This document shows positions 8,041-17,053 of a stretch of DNA of 64,000 nucleotides, one piece after another. This DNA is from a virus, in the IMG/VR virus record IMGVR_UViG_3300047548_001122, positions 150,238 to 214,237 of that record, one strand, 5' to 3'. The notes beneath the pieces were generated by a model. That model ran no database searches. It worked only from the letters and a program-made list of their open reading frames with translations, and was not told where the DNA came from. The position numbers and the translations under genes are program-made. How positions within the stretch are numbered: position 1 is the stretch's first letter; each line of letters opens with the position of its first letter.

Positions 8041-9092
8041 GTTTAATGGAAAAGTTAAAAAAAGGTTCGACTATCAAGGAAACATCAATACTTGCTAAGT
8101 CCGAATTCTTTACAGAAAAAGATATGATTCGAACCGATGTGCCTATGGTAAACGTTGCATTATCAGGTTCACTAGATGGTGGCCTAACACCAGGTTTAAC
8201 TATGTTTGCTGGACCATCAAAACACTTTAAGACAGCGTTTGCTCTTTTAATGGCTTCGGCTTACTTGAAGAAATATAGTGATGCTGTCGTTTTGTTCTAC
8301 GATTCAGAATTTGGTACTCCTCAAAAATACTTTGAAACTTTTGGTATCGATACTGATAGAGTTCTACATACACCAATTACAGATGTTGAAGAATTAAAGC
8401 ACGACATTATGAATCAAATGCAAAACATCTCAAAAGGTGAACGTGTAATTATTATTCTAGATTCCATTGGTAACTTAGCATCGAAGAAAGAGATTGAAGA
8501 TTCTCTTGAGGGCAAATCTGTTGCTGATATGACTAGAGCTAAACAGATGAAATCTTTGTTTAGAATGATTACTCCACACCTAACAATTAAAGACATACCA
8601 ATGATTGTTGTCAACCACACTTATAAAGAAATTGGTATGTTTCCGAAAGATATTGTTGGTGGTGGTACAGGTTCTTATTACTCAGCAGATACAATTTGGA
8701 TTCTTGGTCGTCAACAAGAAAAAACCGGAACAGAAATTACCGGTTATAACTTTATCATCAACATTGAAAAGTCGAGATATGTTCGTGAGAAGTCCAAGAT
8801 TCCAATTACAGTAGCTTTCGACGGTGGTATTCAAAAGTATTCTGGTCTACTAGACATTGCATTAGAAGGAAGTTTTGTTGTTAAACCTGCAAATGGCTGG
8901 TATGCAAAAGTAGATCAAGAAACTGGTGAAGTATTAAACAAAGTTCGATTTGATGATACACAAACAAAAGAATTTTGGAGTGATATTTTAACTAATGAAA
9001 AATTTAAAGAATATGTAAGGAAACGTTATGAAATTGCTTATGGAAATATTATGCAAGATATTCCCATGGATGAAGAAACAACAGAGTCCTAA
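8037..9092 (+). CDS. uvsX: RecA-like recombinase UvsX
   Basis: Strand-exchange protein for recombination-dependent replication and repair. The Walker A GPSKHFKT at residues 59-66 is the T4 UvsX type (GPSKSFKS in T4) rather than bacterial RecA (GPESSGKT). A catalytic Glu lies in the DSEFG segment near 89-93 and Walker B VIIILD at 137-142. Length of 351 residues is close to T4 UvsX (391). Overlaps at both ends (four bases upstream, 23 downstream) place it in one operon with polymerase and helicase. Confidence 0.95.
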   Translation: MSLMEKLKKGSTIKETSILAKSEFFTEKDMIRTDVPMVNVALSGSLDGGLTPGLTMFAGPSKHFKTAFALLMASAYLKKYSDAVVLFYDSEFGTPQKYFETFGIDTDRVLHTPITDVEELKHDIMNQMQNISKGERVIIILDSIGNLASKKEIEDSLEGKSVADMTRAKQMKSLFRMITPHLTIKDIPMIVVNHTYKEIGMFPKDIVGGGTGSYYSADTIWILGRQQEKTGTEITGYNFIINIEKSRYVREKSKIPITVAFDGGIQKYSGLLDIALEGSFVVKPANGWYAKVDQETGEVLNKVRFDDTQTKEFWSDILTNEKFKEYVRKRYEIAYGNIMQDIPMDEETTES

Positions 9093-9384
9093 GTATTCCA
9101 TAGATTATAGGGATGAAAATACCTATTTTACCATACTTGATGGTAAATATCAAAACGTCACCGTAACTTACTCGCAAACCCAATTCTTTGAAGATGAGGG
9201 TTTTGCGAGGTTAAAATTCAATTATAATGTCATAGATTCTTCAACATTTGCCTTAGAACAGTTGACAGACGATCAAGAATTTGTTATAATGTTAGGTGAT
9301 ATCTTACAAGACTACATTCTAGTGAAGGCAAAAAATCTTGAAACAGTTAGAGACAGTAATTCTGAAGAACTTGATTTTCAATGA
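9070..9384 (+). CDS. Hypothetical protein between uvsX and helicase
   Basis: A 104-residue protein without recognised domain; begins MKKQQSPKYSIDYRDEN. The frame is open from 9028, but the ATG at 9070 is preferred because it reduces the overlap with uvsX to 23 bases. The position corresponds to a small gene often found between UvsX and gp41 in cyanophage-type genomes. Its 3' end overlaps the helicase start by 47 bases. Confidence 0.65.
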   Translation: MKKQQSPKYSIDYRDENTYFTILDGKYQNVTVTYSQTQFFEDEGFARLKFNYNVIDSSTFALEQLTDDQEFVIMLGDILQDYILVKAKNLETVRDSNSEELDFQ

Positions 9385-10744
9385 AGAGTATACCCGTAAA
9401 GTATTTCCTTTCATAAAACACGAATATTTTTCAGATAACGTACACAAAAAATTCTTCAATGAAGTAAAACGTTTTATTGAAGAATATAAAACTCCTCCTA
9501 CCTACGAATCACTACTCATCGATTTTACCGAATCTAAAAGATTAACACAAACCGAAGTGAACGGTTGTGTTGATTTGTTGCGTGAACTAAATTCAAATAA
9601 GAATGAAAGTTCCGAAATGGAATGGCTGATTGACCAAACAGAAAAGTTTTGTCAAGATAAAGCAATCTATAATGCAATCATGAATTCGGTCAGTATTCTT
9701 GACCAAAGTGGTGAAGATAAGAAATCTAAAGGTGAGATACCTAAACTTCTCAGTGATGCATTGGCCGTATCTTTTGATAATCATATTGGTCATGATTATG
9801 TAAATGATTTTGATGCACGGTATGATTTCTATCACAAACAAGAAACGCGGATTCAATTTGACCTTGATATCTTTAATAGGATTACCAAAGGTGGTCTTCC
9901 AATTAAAACTCTGAATATCGCACTTGCTGGCACAGGCGTTGGTAAATCTTTGTTCATGTGTCACGTTGCCGCATCTTGTATATCACAAGGTAAAAATGTT
10001 TTGTATATTACACTTGAGATGGCCGAAGAAAAGATTGCAGAACGTATAGATGCTAATCTTTTGAATGTAGACTTGAATGAGTTATATACTTTGACTAAAG
10101 ATGATTATGGTCGAAAGTTTAATCACCTGAAAACCAAACTCAATGGTAAATTAATCATCAAAGAATATCCGACTGCATCGGCATCAACACTTCATTTCAG
10201 AGCTTTGTTGAATGAATTGCAATTGAAGAAGAATTTTAAACCTGATATTGTGTTTATCGATTATCTGAATATTTGTTCATCATCTCGTATTAAACCTGGT
10301 GCGAACGTGAATAGTTATTCTTATATCAAAGCAATTGCAGAAGAACTTCGTGGTCTTGCAGTTGAATTTGCTGTGCCTGTTGTTTCTGCTACACAGACAA
10401 CTAGAAGTGGTTTTACAAATACTGATCCTGGTCTAGAAGATACTTCAGAATCTTTTGGTCTGCCAGCAACAGCAGACTTTATGTTTGCTTTGATTAGTAC
10501 TGAAGAACTTGAACAGTTGAATCAGATTATGGTGAAACAGTTGAAGAATCGTTACGGTGATCCAAATCATTTCAAACGATTCGTTGTAGGTATTGATAGA
10601 GCTAAGATGAAATTGTATGATGCTGAACCTGATGCACAGAATGATATTTCAGATTCAGGTCAACCAAATGATACACCTCCATTAAATACATTTGGTAATC
10701 GTGAGAGTAAATTTAACAAAAACTTTGGCGGAATTAAAGTATGA
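9338..10744 (+). CDS. 41: Replicative DNA helicase (gp41, DnaB-like)
   Basis: Hexameric 5'-3' helicase that unwinds DNA ahead of the fork and pairs with the gp61 primase (39106). It has a DnaB-type RecA fold: Walker A GTGVGKSL at about residues 198-205, an ITLEM segment near 224-228 and Walker B IVFIDY near 304-309. The N-terminal ETVILKNLIFNEEYTRKVFPFI matches the T4 gp41 N-terminus, which supports the TTG at 9338 as start even though it overlaps the previous gene; GAAGG lies about 10 bases upstream. Length of 468 is close to T4 (475). Confidence 0.93.
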   Translation: MKQLETVILKNLIFNEEYTRKVFPFIKHEYFSDNVHKKFFNEVKRFIEEYKTPPTYESLLIDFTESKRLTQTEVNGCVDLLRELNSNKNESSEMEWLIDQTEKFCQDKAIYNAIMNSVSILDQSGEDKKSKGEIPKLLSDALAVSFDNHIGHDYVNDFDARYDFYHKQETRIQFDLDIFNRITKGGLPIKTLNIALAGTGVGKSLFMCHVAASCISQGKNVLYITLEMAEEKIAERIDANLLNVDLNELYTLTKDDYGRKFNHLKTKLNGKLIIKEYPTASASTLHFRALLNELQLKKNFKPDIVFIDYLNICSSSRIKPGANVNSYSYIKAIAEELRGLAVEFAVPVVSATQTTRSGFTNTDPGLEDTSESFGLPATADFMFALISTEELEQLNQIMVKQLKNRYGDPNHFKRFVVGIDRAKMKLYDAEPDAQNDISDSGQPNDTPPLNTFGNRESKFNKNFGGIKV

Positions 10745-11856
10745 GTTTGAATAAAGATCAAGCAATTTATTGTGCGAATGTATTCTCAAACTATTTCGAT
10801 AGATTCGAAAGAATAGATGAATACATGCGTGAACAAAAGTTGTCATCTATGTCAGAGAGGTCACCAACACTTTTTGGTATGGGACCTGAAGATGATTTGT
10901 TTTCAGACTTCACGGTTTCACCAGAAAAAATGAACTTTGAAGTTGTCGAACTTTCGCAAGAAAAGTGGGACATTTATTTGAATATGATTTCTTCTCATTC
11001 AAACATGACAAGTATTCCTGGTCGCTGCTTGAGATTGGCTGTACTAGAAACTACAACCAATAAATGGTGTGGTTTTATTAGACTAGGTTCGCCAGTAATT
11101 AATTGTAAACCTAGAAATGAAATGTTGGGTCAAGTGTTCACTCAAACTGAAGGTGGCGCACAGTTATTTAATCGATGCGCTATCATGGGTTTTGTTATTG
11201 TACCTGCACAGCCATTTGGTTATAATTACCTTGGTGGTAAATTGATGGCTGCGATTTGTACTACACATGAAGTACGTGAAATGTTGAACAAGAAATATAA
11301 CATGACAACTTGTTTGTTTGAAACAACCAGTTTATACGGTTCAACTAAGGCTGTATCACAATATGATGGCATGAAACCTTATATTCGATACAAAGGTTTG
11401 ACAGATAGTGATTTTCTTCCTATGTTACATGGTAAAACATACACCGATCTAAAAGAATATATGGAAGAAATTATTGGTGAACCACTCGCACCAGAAGGTG
11501 CTTCTAGTCGTAAACTAAAGATATCAAATGCCATGGTGTCACATATCAATACTGCTTTGAAGGGTACACCAGAAGGTGCCAAGTTTAAAAAGACCATAGA
11601 AAATGCAAAGAATCTGAACGAACAAAAGCGTTACTATGTTTCAGATTATGGGTTTAGTAACATGGTTGACTTTGTTAATGGAAAAACAACTAAACTGATT
11701 GCTGGTGAAAACTATGAAAAGTTTCATTTGAAAAACATAATTGAGTGGTGGAGAAAGAAAGCCATTAACAGATTTGAAACGTTAAAGACTGAGAATAGAC
11801 TTAGGACAGAGATCGAAGTCTGGACAGGCGAAAAAGAGATTGACATTATTCGGTAG
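10741..11856 (+). CDS. DUF4338-like protein
   Basis: A 371-residue protein resembling the DUF4338 family, which includes DruA of the Druantia defence system. Visible hallmarks are the segments LRLAVLETTTNKWCGFIRLGS, FGYNYLGGKLMAA and FETTSLYGSTKAVSQYDGM. Homologues occur in aquatic T4-like phages; the biochemical role is unknown to me. It is tightly linked to the helicase (ATGA overlap), so it is expressed with replication genes. Family assignment by memory of motifs, not by search. Confidence 0.65.
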   Translation: MSLNKDQAIYCANVFSNYFDRFERIDEYMREQKLSSMSERSPTLFGMGPEDDLFSDFTVSPEKMNFEVVELSQEKWDIYLNMISSHSNMTSIPGRCLRLAVLETTTNKWCGFIRLGSPVINCKPRNEMLGQVFTQTEGGAQLFNRCAIMGFVIVPAQPFGYNYLGGKLMAAICTTHEVREMLNKKYNMTTCLFETTSLYGSTKAVSQYDGMKPYIRYKGLTDSDFLPMLHGKTYTDLKEYMEEIIGEPLAPEGASSRKLKISNAMVSHINTALKGTPEGAKFKKTIENAKNLNEQKRYYVSDYGFSNMVDFVNGKTTKLIAGENYEKFHLKNIIEWWRKKAINRFETLKTENRLRTEIEVWTGEKEIDIIR

Positions 11857-11865
11857 TCCTGATAG

Positions 11866-11873
11866 GATAAATA
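11866..11873 (+). promoter_or_regulatory. T4-type late promoter box (GATAAATA)
   Basis: GATAAATA followed by CT fits the T4 late promoter form TATAAATACT with one change. It lies 23 bases before the ATG at 11897 in the only gap between the replication operon and the next gene. The predicted start would fall around 11879-11881, inside the hairpin listed next. Confidence 0.6.
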
Positions 11874-11890
11874 CTCCATTATAAGTGGAG
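11874..11890 (+). promoter_or_regulatory. Hairpin hiding the ribosome-binding site
   Basis: CTCCA (11874-11878) pairs with TGGAG (11886-11890) across a 7-base loop. The 3' arm contains the GGAG ribosome site of the gene at 11897. Read-through mRNA from the helicase operon contains both arms and would be blocked. mRNA started at the overlapping late promoter lacks the 5' arm and would be open. Confidence 0.5.
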
Positions 11891-11896
11891 ATTTAA

Positions 11897-13081
11897 ATGG
11901 CAGGCAATGCAATAGAAACCGCGAAACAAGAAAACGGATCAAAAGTTTATTTCGAATTAGTAATAGAAAACGGAAAAGACCCGGACAAAGATTTTGCTGT
12001 TTTAGCGACAGCTGTAAAAAAAGTATATTCTAATGTAAATAATGAGTGGATGGAATCTTATGCGAAACAGGCACGAGCCTTGAAAGAATATATTGGTAGA
12101 AATAAGGGTTATGAGTACTCCCGTGATGATGGGTTTATGCCATTTATTGAAAACATTGCGAAACAAAAATGTGGTGTTTCAGTTAAAGATCGTTGGGACC
12201 CTGCTGACATTTACATGGTAAAAAAATCCAAAAGAAAAGAAATTGAAGCCAAAATAAAACAGATAACATCCACTCCAGATAAAGATACAAACCTATTGGC
12301 ATTAAATGATTACATGAGAGAACTGATGCAATCTCTTGATATGTTACCAGTTTCATTAAAAGCTATTAAAAAATCCACAACAAAGGCTAAAGCTGAACCT
12401 GCGAACATAGGAGCTAAAGGTAAAAAAGTTTCTTTTGAAGTTGTTCCAGGTTCAGTAAAATGTTTATTAGATTTTGGACATAAAACTCCAAACGAATTCG
12501 ATACGGGTGAATTTGCATTTGATTTTAAAGTTGGTGATGAAGAGATTCACGGACAAGCTCGTAACTTTCAGTATTCAAAAGCAAGAAACTTAGTTCAAAC
12601 GGATTTGACACCAAAAGGTCGGTCTGGTGGTGCAAAACTTGGTAAAGTATCTTCTGAAGCATTAGATACTTTTTTAAAAAAAATTAATTTGCCAAGACCA
12701 GCATCTGCTGCCAAAGATCCAAATATTGATTTGCCTGGTGAATGGAAAAAAGAAAATATTGATTATTGGATAAAGTATATAGAAAATCTAAAGAGTGAAA
12801 AGATTGCTGGCCGACCTATTGATTTAGGTGGACTGAAAGTAAAAAATGGTAATAAAGAAACTGTGGGTGCAGAAGAAGTAATCAAAAATGCTATTATATC
12901 TGAAAATAAAACAAGAAGTTCTGCTGGTCGTTTTTCATCCAAGTTGATTGGATTAAGATGGGCTTATACATGGGCTTTAATAGAAAAAAAAGGAAAGATG
13001 GATGAATGGTTACAAACTTTATATTATGGTGCTAAAAAAGAATTTGGTGGTAAAAACGGACCATTTTTAAAAATATACTAA
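11897..13081 (+). CDS. Uncharacterised late protein
   Basis: A 394-residue protein with no domain I can name. It contains a KDRWDPADIYMV segment near residue 100, a Lys/Ala-rich linker around 155-180 and a second half with FDFKVGDEEIHGQARNF. Similar proteins occur in cyanophage-type genomes beside the ligase-like gene that follows. A late box and hidden ribosome site upstream suggest late-only translation, so a virion or assembly role is possible. The following gene starts two bases after its stop. Confidence 0.65.
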   Translation: MAGNAIETAKQENGSKVYFELVIENGKDPDKDFAVLATAVKKVYSNVNNEWMESYAKQARALKEYIGRNKGYEYSRDDGFMPFIENIAKQKCGVSVKDRWDPADIYMVKKSKRKEIEAKIKQITSTPDKDTNLLALNDYMRELMQSLDMLPVSLKAIKKSTTKAKAEPANIGAKGKKVSFEVVPGSVKCLLDFGHKTPNEFDTGEFAFDFKVGDEEIHGQARNFQYSKARNLVQTDLTPKGRSGGAKLGKVSSEALDTFLKKINLPRPASAAKDPNIDLPGEWKKENIDYWIKYIENLKSEKIAGRPIDLGGLKVKNGNKETVGAEEVIKNAIISENKTRSSAGRFSSKLIGLRWAYTWALIEKKGKMDEWLQTLYYGAKKEFGGKNGPFLKIY

Positions 13082-13082
13082 T

Positions 13083-14312
13083 ATGAAATTTTTAGACTTT
13101 TTAGTAGAAGCCAAAAATGAAGGCGCAAATCTACACCTAGAACATCTAGAAGATAATATATTTAATTTTGGTGTAAATGGTACTCGACAATCAATTGATT
13201 TTTTAAGATCATTAAGAGATATGTTAGCAGGTCATTCACAATCAAAAGTAAATATTACAACAAAATGGGATGGAGCTCCAGCTGTTATATGTGGAATAAA
13301 TCCTGAAAACGGAAAGTTTTTTGTTGGAACAAAATCTGTTTTCAACAAAGATGGTAAATTAAATTACACCGATGATGATATTGATAAGAATCATCCTGGT
13401 GGGGGATTAAATGAGAAATTAAAAATAGCATTGGCCTTTTTACCAAAACTTGGCATCAAAGGTATATTACAAGGTGATTTGTTATTTACCAAAGGTGATA
13501 TACAATCAGAAACAATTGACGGACAAAAATATATAAAGTTTCAACCAAATACTATTGTGTATGCGGTGCCAACCGATTCAGTTATGGCTAAAAAAATGTT
13601 AGCCTCTCAAATGGGAATAGTTTTTCATACTTCTTATTCAGGAAGAACGATAGATACATTGAAAGCCTCCTTCAATATTGACATTGGAAATTTAACACAA
13701 ACTAAAGACGTTTGGTTCCGAGATGCTTCTTTTGTTGATGCGTCTGGTACTGCAACATTCACCGATAAAGAAACTCAAGCAATAACCTCTCTATTATCTC
13801 AAGCAGGTAGAGTTTTTCAAACCATAAATCCTGTCGTGTTAAATAGAATATCCTCTGGAATATTTAAAGAACAAATTAAGACATTCAATAATACAAAGAT
13901 TAGATCAGGACAAAAAATAACAAATACTGGCCAACATGTTTCAGAATTAATTAAATATATTGAAGATAAACTAAACAAAGAAATACTTGTTGCAAAAAAA
14001 GAAGATACAAAGAAGAAAAGAATTGCCGAAAAGAATGAAGTGATGAGGTTCTATAGAGGAAGTGCCAATCAATTAAAATCTGTTTTTGATTTGATGAACT
14101 TAATAGTTGATGCTAAGTTAATGATAATAAGAAAATTGGAATCAATCAAATCTTCAGTAGATACCTTTGTTAGAACAGAAGATGGTTATAGAGTTACTGG
14201 TCCAGAAGGGTTTGTGGCAGTAGATAGAATAAGTGGTGGTGCATTGAAGTTAGTTGATCGACTAGAATTTAGTCAGACCAACTTTAATGCCGCAAAAAAT
14301 TGGAGCAAATAA
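13083..14312 (+). CDS. Ligase-like nucleotidyltransferase with capsid-targeting-like N-terminus
   Basis: A 409-residue protein with the motif series of the covalent nucleotidyltransferase (RNA/DNA ligase and capping) superfamily: KWDG at 61-64 (motif I, with the Lys that would carry AMP), LQGDLLF at 129-135 (motif III-like), PEGFVAV at 374-380 (motif IV-like) and LKLVDR at 388-393 (motif V-like). Related uncharacterised proteins occur in many T4-like phages. The N-terminus MKFLDFLVEA resembles the T4 internal-protein capsid-targeting peptide MKTYQEFIAEA, with a predicted cleavage after LVE. Expressed with the late gene upstream. Activity and substrate unproven; a catalytically dead member is possible. 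Confidence 0.7.
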   Translation: MKFLDFLVEAKNEGANLHLEHLEDNIFNFGVNGTRQSIDFLRSLRDMLAGHSQSKVNITTKWDGAPAVICGINPENGKFFVGTKSVFNKDGKLNYTDDDIDKNHPGGGLNEKLKIALAFLPKLGIKGILQGDLLFTKGDIQSETIDGQKYIKFQPNTIVYAVPTDSVMAKKMLASQMGIVFHTSYSGRTIDTLKASFNIDIGNLTQTKDVWFRDASFVDASGTATFTDKETQAITSLLSQAGRVFQTINPVVLNRISSGIFKEQIKTFNNTKIRSGQKITNTGQHVSELIKYIEDKLNKEILVAKKEDTKKKRIAEKNEVMRFYRGSANQLKSVFDLMNLIVDAKLMIIRKLESIKSSVDTFVRTEDGYRVTGPEGFVAVDRISGGALKLVDRLEFSQTNFNAAKNWSK

Positions 14313-14584
14313 TGGCATACGACTTAAATAAAATATTACAAGAATATGGAGATGATGATTTCGGTTTCTCCGCTGTTTCTGAAGAAGAGTATAATGCTGT
14401 AATCAATGAGAAAGCTGATACAGCGGAAGAGTTTCAAGCAAGATTACAACAAGTTGAGAAATTAGTTTTACCATTCTTCACAAAACTTTTACAAACATCC
14501 GATAAAGAATACATATATTGGCCAAACAGAAAAAAATTAGTTGAAGATCAGATACAAAAGATACTTAAATTAACAAGAGGTTAA
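14312..14584 (+). CDS. Small conserved phage protein
   Basis: Ninety residues, acidic N-terminal half (GDDDFGF) and helical C-terminal half. It begins MAYDLNKILQEYG; the ATG at 14312 overlaps the previous stop (TAATG). It has no recognised domain. It stands directly before the Fe-S scaffold gene, which starts one base after its stop, so the two are co-translated. Confidence 0.65.
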   Translation: MAYDLNKILQEYGDDDFGFSAVSEEEYNAVINEKADTAEEFQARLQQVEKLVLPFFTKLLQTSDKEYIYWPNRKKLVEDQIQKILKLTRG

Positions 14585-14585
14585 T

Positions 14586-14975
14586 ATGGCATATTCAACT
14601 CAAGTATTAGATCATTACGAAAATCCTAGAAACGTAGGTAAATTTGATATAGGTGATGAAAGTGTTGGCACAGGATTAGTAGGTGCTCCAGCTTGTGGTG
14701 ACGTTTTGAAATTGCAGATAAAAGTAGAAGATAATATTATCACTGATGCGAAATTTAAAACATATGGTTGCGGTAGTGCTATTGCTTCGTCATCATTAGT
14801 AACTGAATGGGTCAAAGGAAAAACACTTGAAGAAGCGGGTGCAATTAAGAACACTGAAATTGCAGAAGAGTTAGCTCTACCACCAGTAAAGATACATTGT
14901 TCAATCTTAGCTGAAGATGCTATTAAAGCAGCAATCAAAGACTATCAAGATAAAAACTTAACAAAGGCTGCATAA
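14586..14975 (+). CDS. iscU: IscU/NifU-type Fe-S cluster scaffold
   Basis: Scaffold on which [2Fe-2S] clusters are assembled from cysteine-desulfurase sulfur. All three cluster Cys are present: C37 (APACGD, with the conserved Asp39), C62 (YGCGS) and C105 (KIHCSILAEDA). The LPPVK motif read by the HscA chaperone is intact at 98-102, so the protein could plug into the host Isc machinery. The 129-residue length is that of bacterial IscU. No desulfurase is seen in the window, so host IscS would be needed. A phage IscA homologue is at 47210. ATG starts next gene at the stop (TAATG). Confidence 0.93.
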   Translation: MAYSTQVLDHYENPRNVGKFDIGDESVGTGLVGAPACGDVLKLQIKVEDNIITDAKFKTYGCGSAIASSSLVTEWVKGKTLEEAGAIKNTEIAEELALPPVKIHCSILAEDAIKAAIKDYQDKNLTKAA

Positions 14976-15247
14976 TGTTAAAACAAATAAATGGTCGTTG
15001 GGCTTTAGTTTCGAAAAAAACTCAAAGACCTCTTGCCTATTATAAAGGCGAAGGTAAACCATCGGATGAGTGGGTAAAGAAGCAAGAAGCAAGAATTCAG
15101 ATGTTCAAATCTATGAATGAACAACAAGAATTTGTTTCAAAGGCAGGCGCAGGAGAATGGGGTAGACCCGAAACCACAAGAAAATATATAGAAGATACAC
15201 CAGGACAAAAAGTTCAAAGATTTAAGAAATATATAAAGAATATATAA
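14975..15247 (+). CDS. Small basic phage protein
   Basis: Ninety residues, Lys-rich, with an N-terminal INGRWALVSKKTQRPLAYYKG segment seen in hypothetical proteins of T4-like phages. No domain recognised. Coupled to iscU by a one-base overlap and the last gene of that late operon, ahead of the glycan island. Confidence 0.65.
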   Translation: MLKQINGRWALVSKKTQRPLAYYKGEGKPSDEWVKKQEARIQMFKSMNEQQEFVSKAGAGEWGRPETTRKYIEDTPGQKVQRFKKYIKNI

Positions 15248-15266
15248 TTATTTTATGGAGTAGAGA

Positions 15267-16100
15267 ATGAAAGATTTGATTATAGGATGTTCCACCAACT
15301 ACGATTGGTCTAAGTTAAAATATTGGATCAATTCTATCAATGCATCAGGATTTGAAGGTGATAAAATCCTGATTCTAATGAACTGTGATGCTGAAACAGT
15401 TAAAAAAATTACAGAAGCAGGTTTCGGTGTAATTGGATTCAATCAAGATGAACAAGGTAATTTGAGTTATAGTTCTTCAATGCCTGTCCACACCGAAAGA
15501 TTTTTACACATCTACAATTATTTAAAAGACAGAGACTATCGTTATGTAATCACAACCGATGTTAAAGATGTTGTCTTTCAAAAAAATCCTATCGAATATC
15601 TTGAAGCGGAATGTATTTCTAAAAATCTAATTTTTGCTTCCGAAAGTATCAAGTATAAAGACGAACCTTGGGGTGACCAAAACCTAAAAGAAACTTTTGG
15701 TCCATACATCTACGAACAGTTTAAGAACAATGAAATCTTCAACGTTGGTGTTTTGGCTGGTCACGGCTACGCTATTCGTGATTTAGCTTTGAACATTTTT
15801 GTCGCTAGTTTAAATCGTCCTATTCCAATTTGTGACCAATCTACGTTTAATTTCCTCATTAGTCAAAACCCTTACACCTCATTGAGTAAGTATTGTTTCT
15901 CTGAAGATGGTTGGGCTGCACAACTAGGAACAACAGGTGATCCATCAAAATCTGCACAATTCGATCCTTTGTTACTCGAAGAGAAACCAAAATTTGATGG
16001 TAATATTGTAACTACATCAAAAGGTAAAGAATTCTATATTGTACACCAATATGATAGAGTTCCAGAAATGAAAAAGGTCATTGAGGAAAAATTTGCATGA
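15267..16100 (+). CDS. Putative glycosyltransferase (GT-A-like)
   Basis: A 277-residue protein with a GT-A-type look: N-terminal nucleotide-binding start KDLIIGCSTNYDW, a YRYVITTDVKDVVFQKNP segment (about residues 92-109) whose Asp pair is where the metal-binding DxD motif would be, and later EIFNVGVLAGHG and a CDQSTFNFLI segment, as in bacterial polysaccharide transferases. GGAG lies 10 bases before the ATG. It opens a run of overlapping sugar genes and overlaps the next by four bases. Donor and acceptor unknown. Confidence 0.7.
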   Translation: MKDLIIGCSTNYDWSKLKYWINSINASGFEGDKILILMNCDAETVKKITEAGFGVIGFNQDEQGNLSYSSSMPVHTERFLHIYNYLKDRDYRYVITTDVKDVVFQKNPIEYLEAECISKNLIFASESIKYKDEPWGDQNLKETFGPYIYEQFKNNEIFNVGVLAGHGYAIRDLALNIFVASLNRPIPICDQSTFNFLISQNPYTSLSKYCFSEDGWAAQLGTTGDPSKSAQFDPLLLEEKPKFDGNIVTTSKGKEFYIVHQYDRVPEMKKVIEEKFA

Positions 16101-17053
16101 AACGTCTATTGTTTGTAGTTCATCGTTATGCTCCTTATCCTGGCGGTTCTGAAAATTATGTCAGAGATATGGCCGAAGAATGTGTTCGGAGAGGACATGA
16201 TGTTTCTGTTTTCACTGGCGAACACAAAGGCGATTTGAATGGAGTAAAAGTTACATCAGACGTAAATATTCTAGGTCAAAAGTTTGATCTCATTATCGTT
16301 CATGGCGGCGACGTTGGCTTACAAAATTTAGTATTGATGAACGCAGAAAGAATACCTTCACCAATACTATTCATGATTATAAAACCATCCGAAAGTCCTG
16401 TTTATATTCATGCGATGAACACCGTAAAATACCTAGGATGTTCTGCACCAGAGGATTATGAATTATTGAAAAAACATAATCACATGAATAAGTGTGTTAG
16501 AGTTATTCATGGTATAGATGAAAAGATATCAGTTGGTATGACAGGTTTTAGAGAGAAGTATGGTATAGAAACAAAATATATGTTTTTATCGTGTGGAGGT
16601 TTCTGGCCAAATAAAGCAATGAATGAACTCGCACAAATATTCAATGATATTGGAAGAGATGATGCTACGCTAGTATTAACAGGTTATGATAACAGACATA
16701 ACATTCGTCCAATTGATACGAAATATGTTAAGACATTTATGATAGAAGATAGAGAAGATGTTTTGTCGGCCATTCGTGATGCAGATTTATACATTATGCA
16801 TTCCTTCAGTGAAGGGTTTGGTTTAGTTCTTCTAGAGTCTATGTTAAATAAAACTCCTTGGGCTTCTAGAAAAATTGCTGGTGCTAATTTAATGAGTGAG
16901 TTTGGATTTACATACGAAAATGACCATCAACTTAGAGAATATATTTTAGATTTTGATGGTAATAAAGATGCACAAATAGAAAATGCATATGAGTATGTAA
17001 CATTAAATCATATGATAAAAAATACAGTTGATGATATTATGAGGTTAGTATGA
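16097..17053 (+). CDS. Glycosyltransferase, GT-B fold (GT4-like)
   Basis: A 318-residue GT4-type enzyme. The N-terminus has the HRYAPYPGGSENYVRDMA motif that ends in GG for acceptor binding, and the C-terminal half has the donor-binding HSFSEGFGLVLLESM motif (EGFGxxxLE) near residues 234-248. It would transfer a sugar from a nucleotide donor to a glycan or protein. Length is slightly under the usual 350-400. It overlaps both neighbours by four bases, so the sugar genes are read as one operon. Confidence 0.85.
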   Translation: MKRLLFVVHRYAPYPGGSENYVRDMAEECVRRGHDVSVFTGEHKGDLNGVKVTSDVNILGQKFDLIIVHGGDVGLQNLVLMNAERIPSPILFMIIKPSESPVYIHAMNTVKYLGCSAPEDYELLKKHNHMNKCVRVIHGIDEKISVGMTGFREKYGIETKYMFLSCGGFWPNKAMNELAQIFNDIGRDDATLVLTGYDNRHNIRPIDTKYVKTFMIEDREDVLSAIRDADLYIMHSFSEGFGLVLLESMLNKTPWASRKIAGANLMSEFGFTYENDHQLREYILDFDGNKDAQIENAYEYVTLNHMIKNTVDDIMRLV

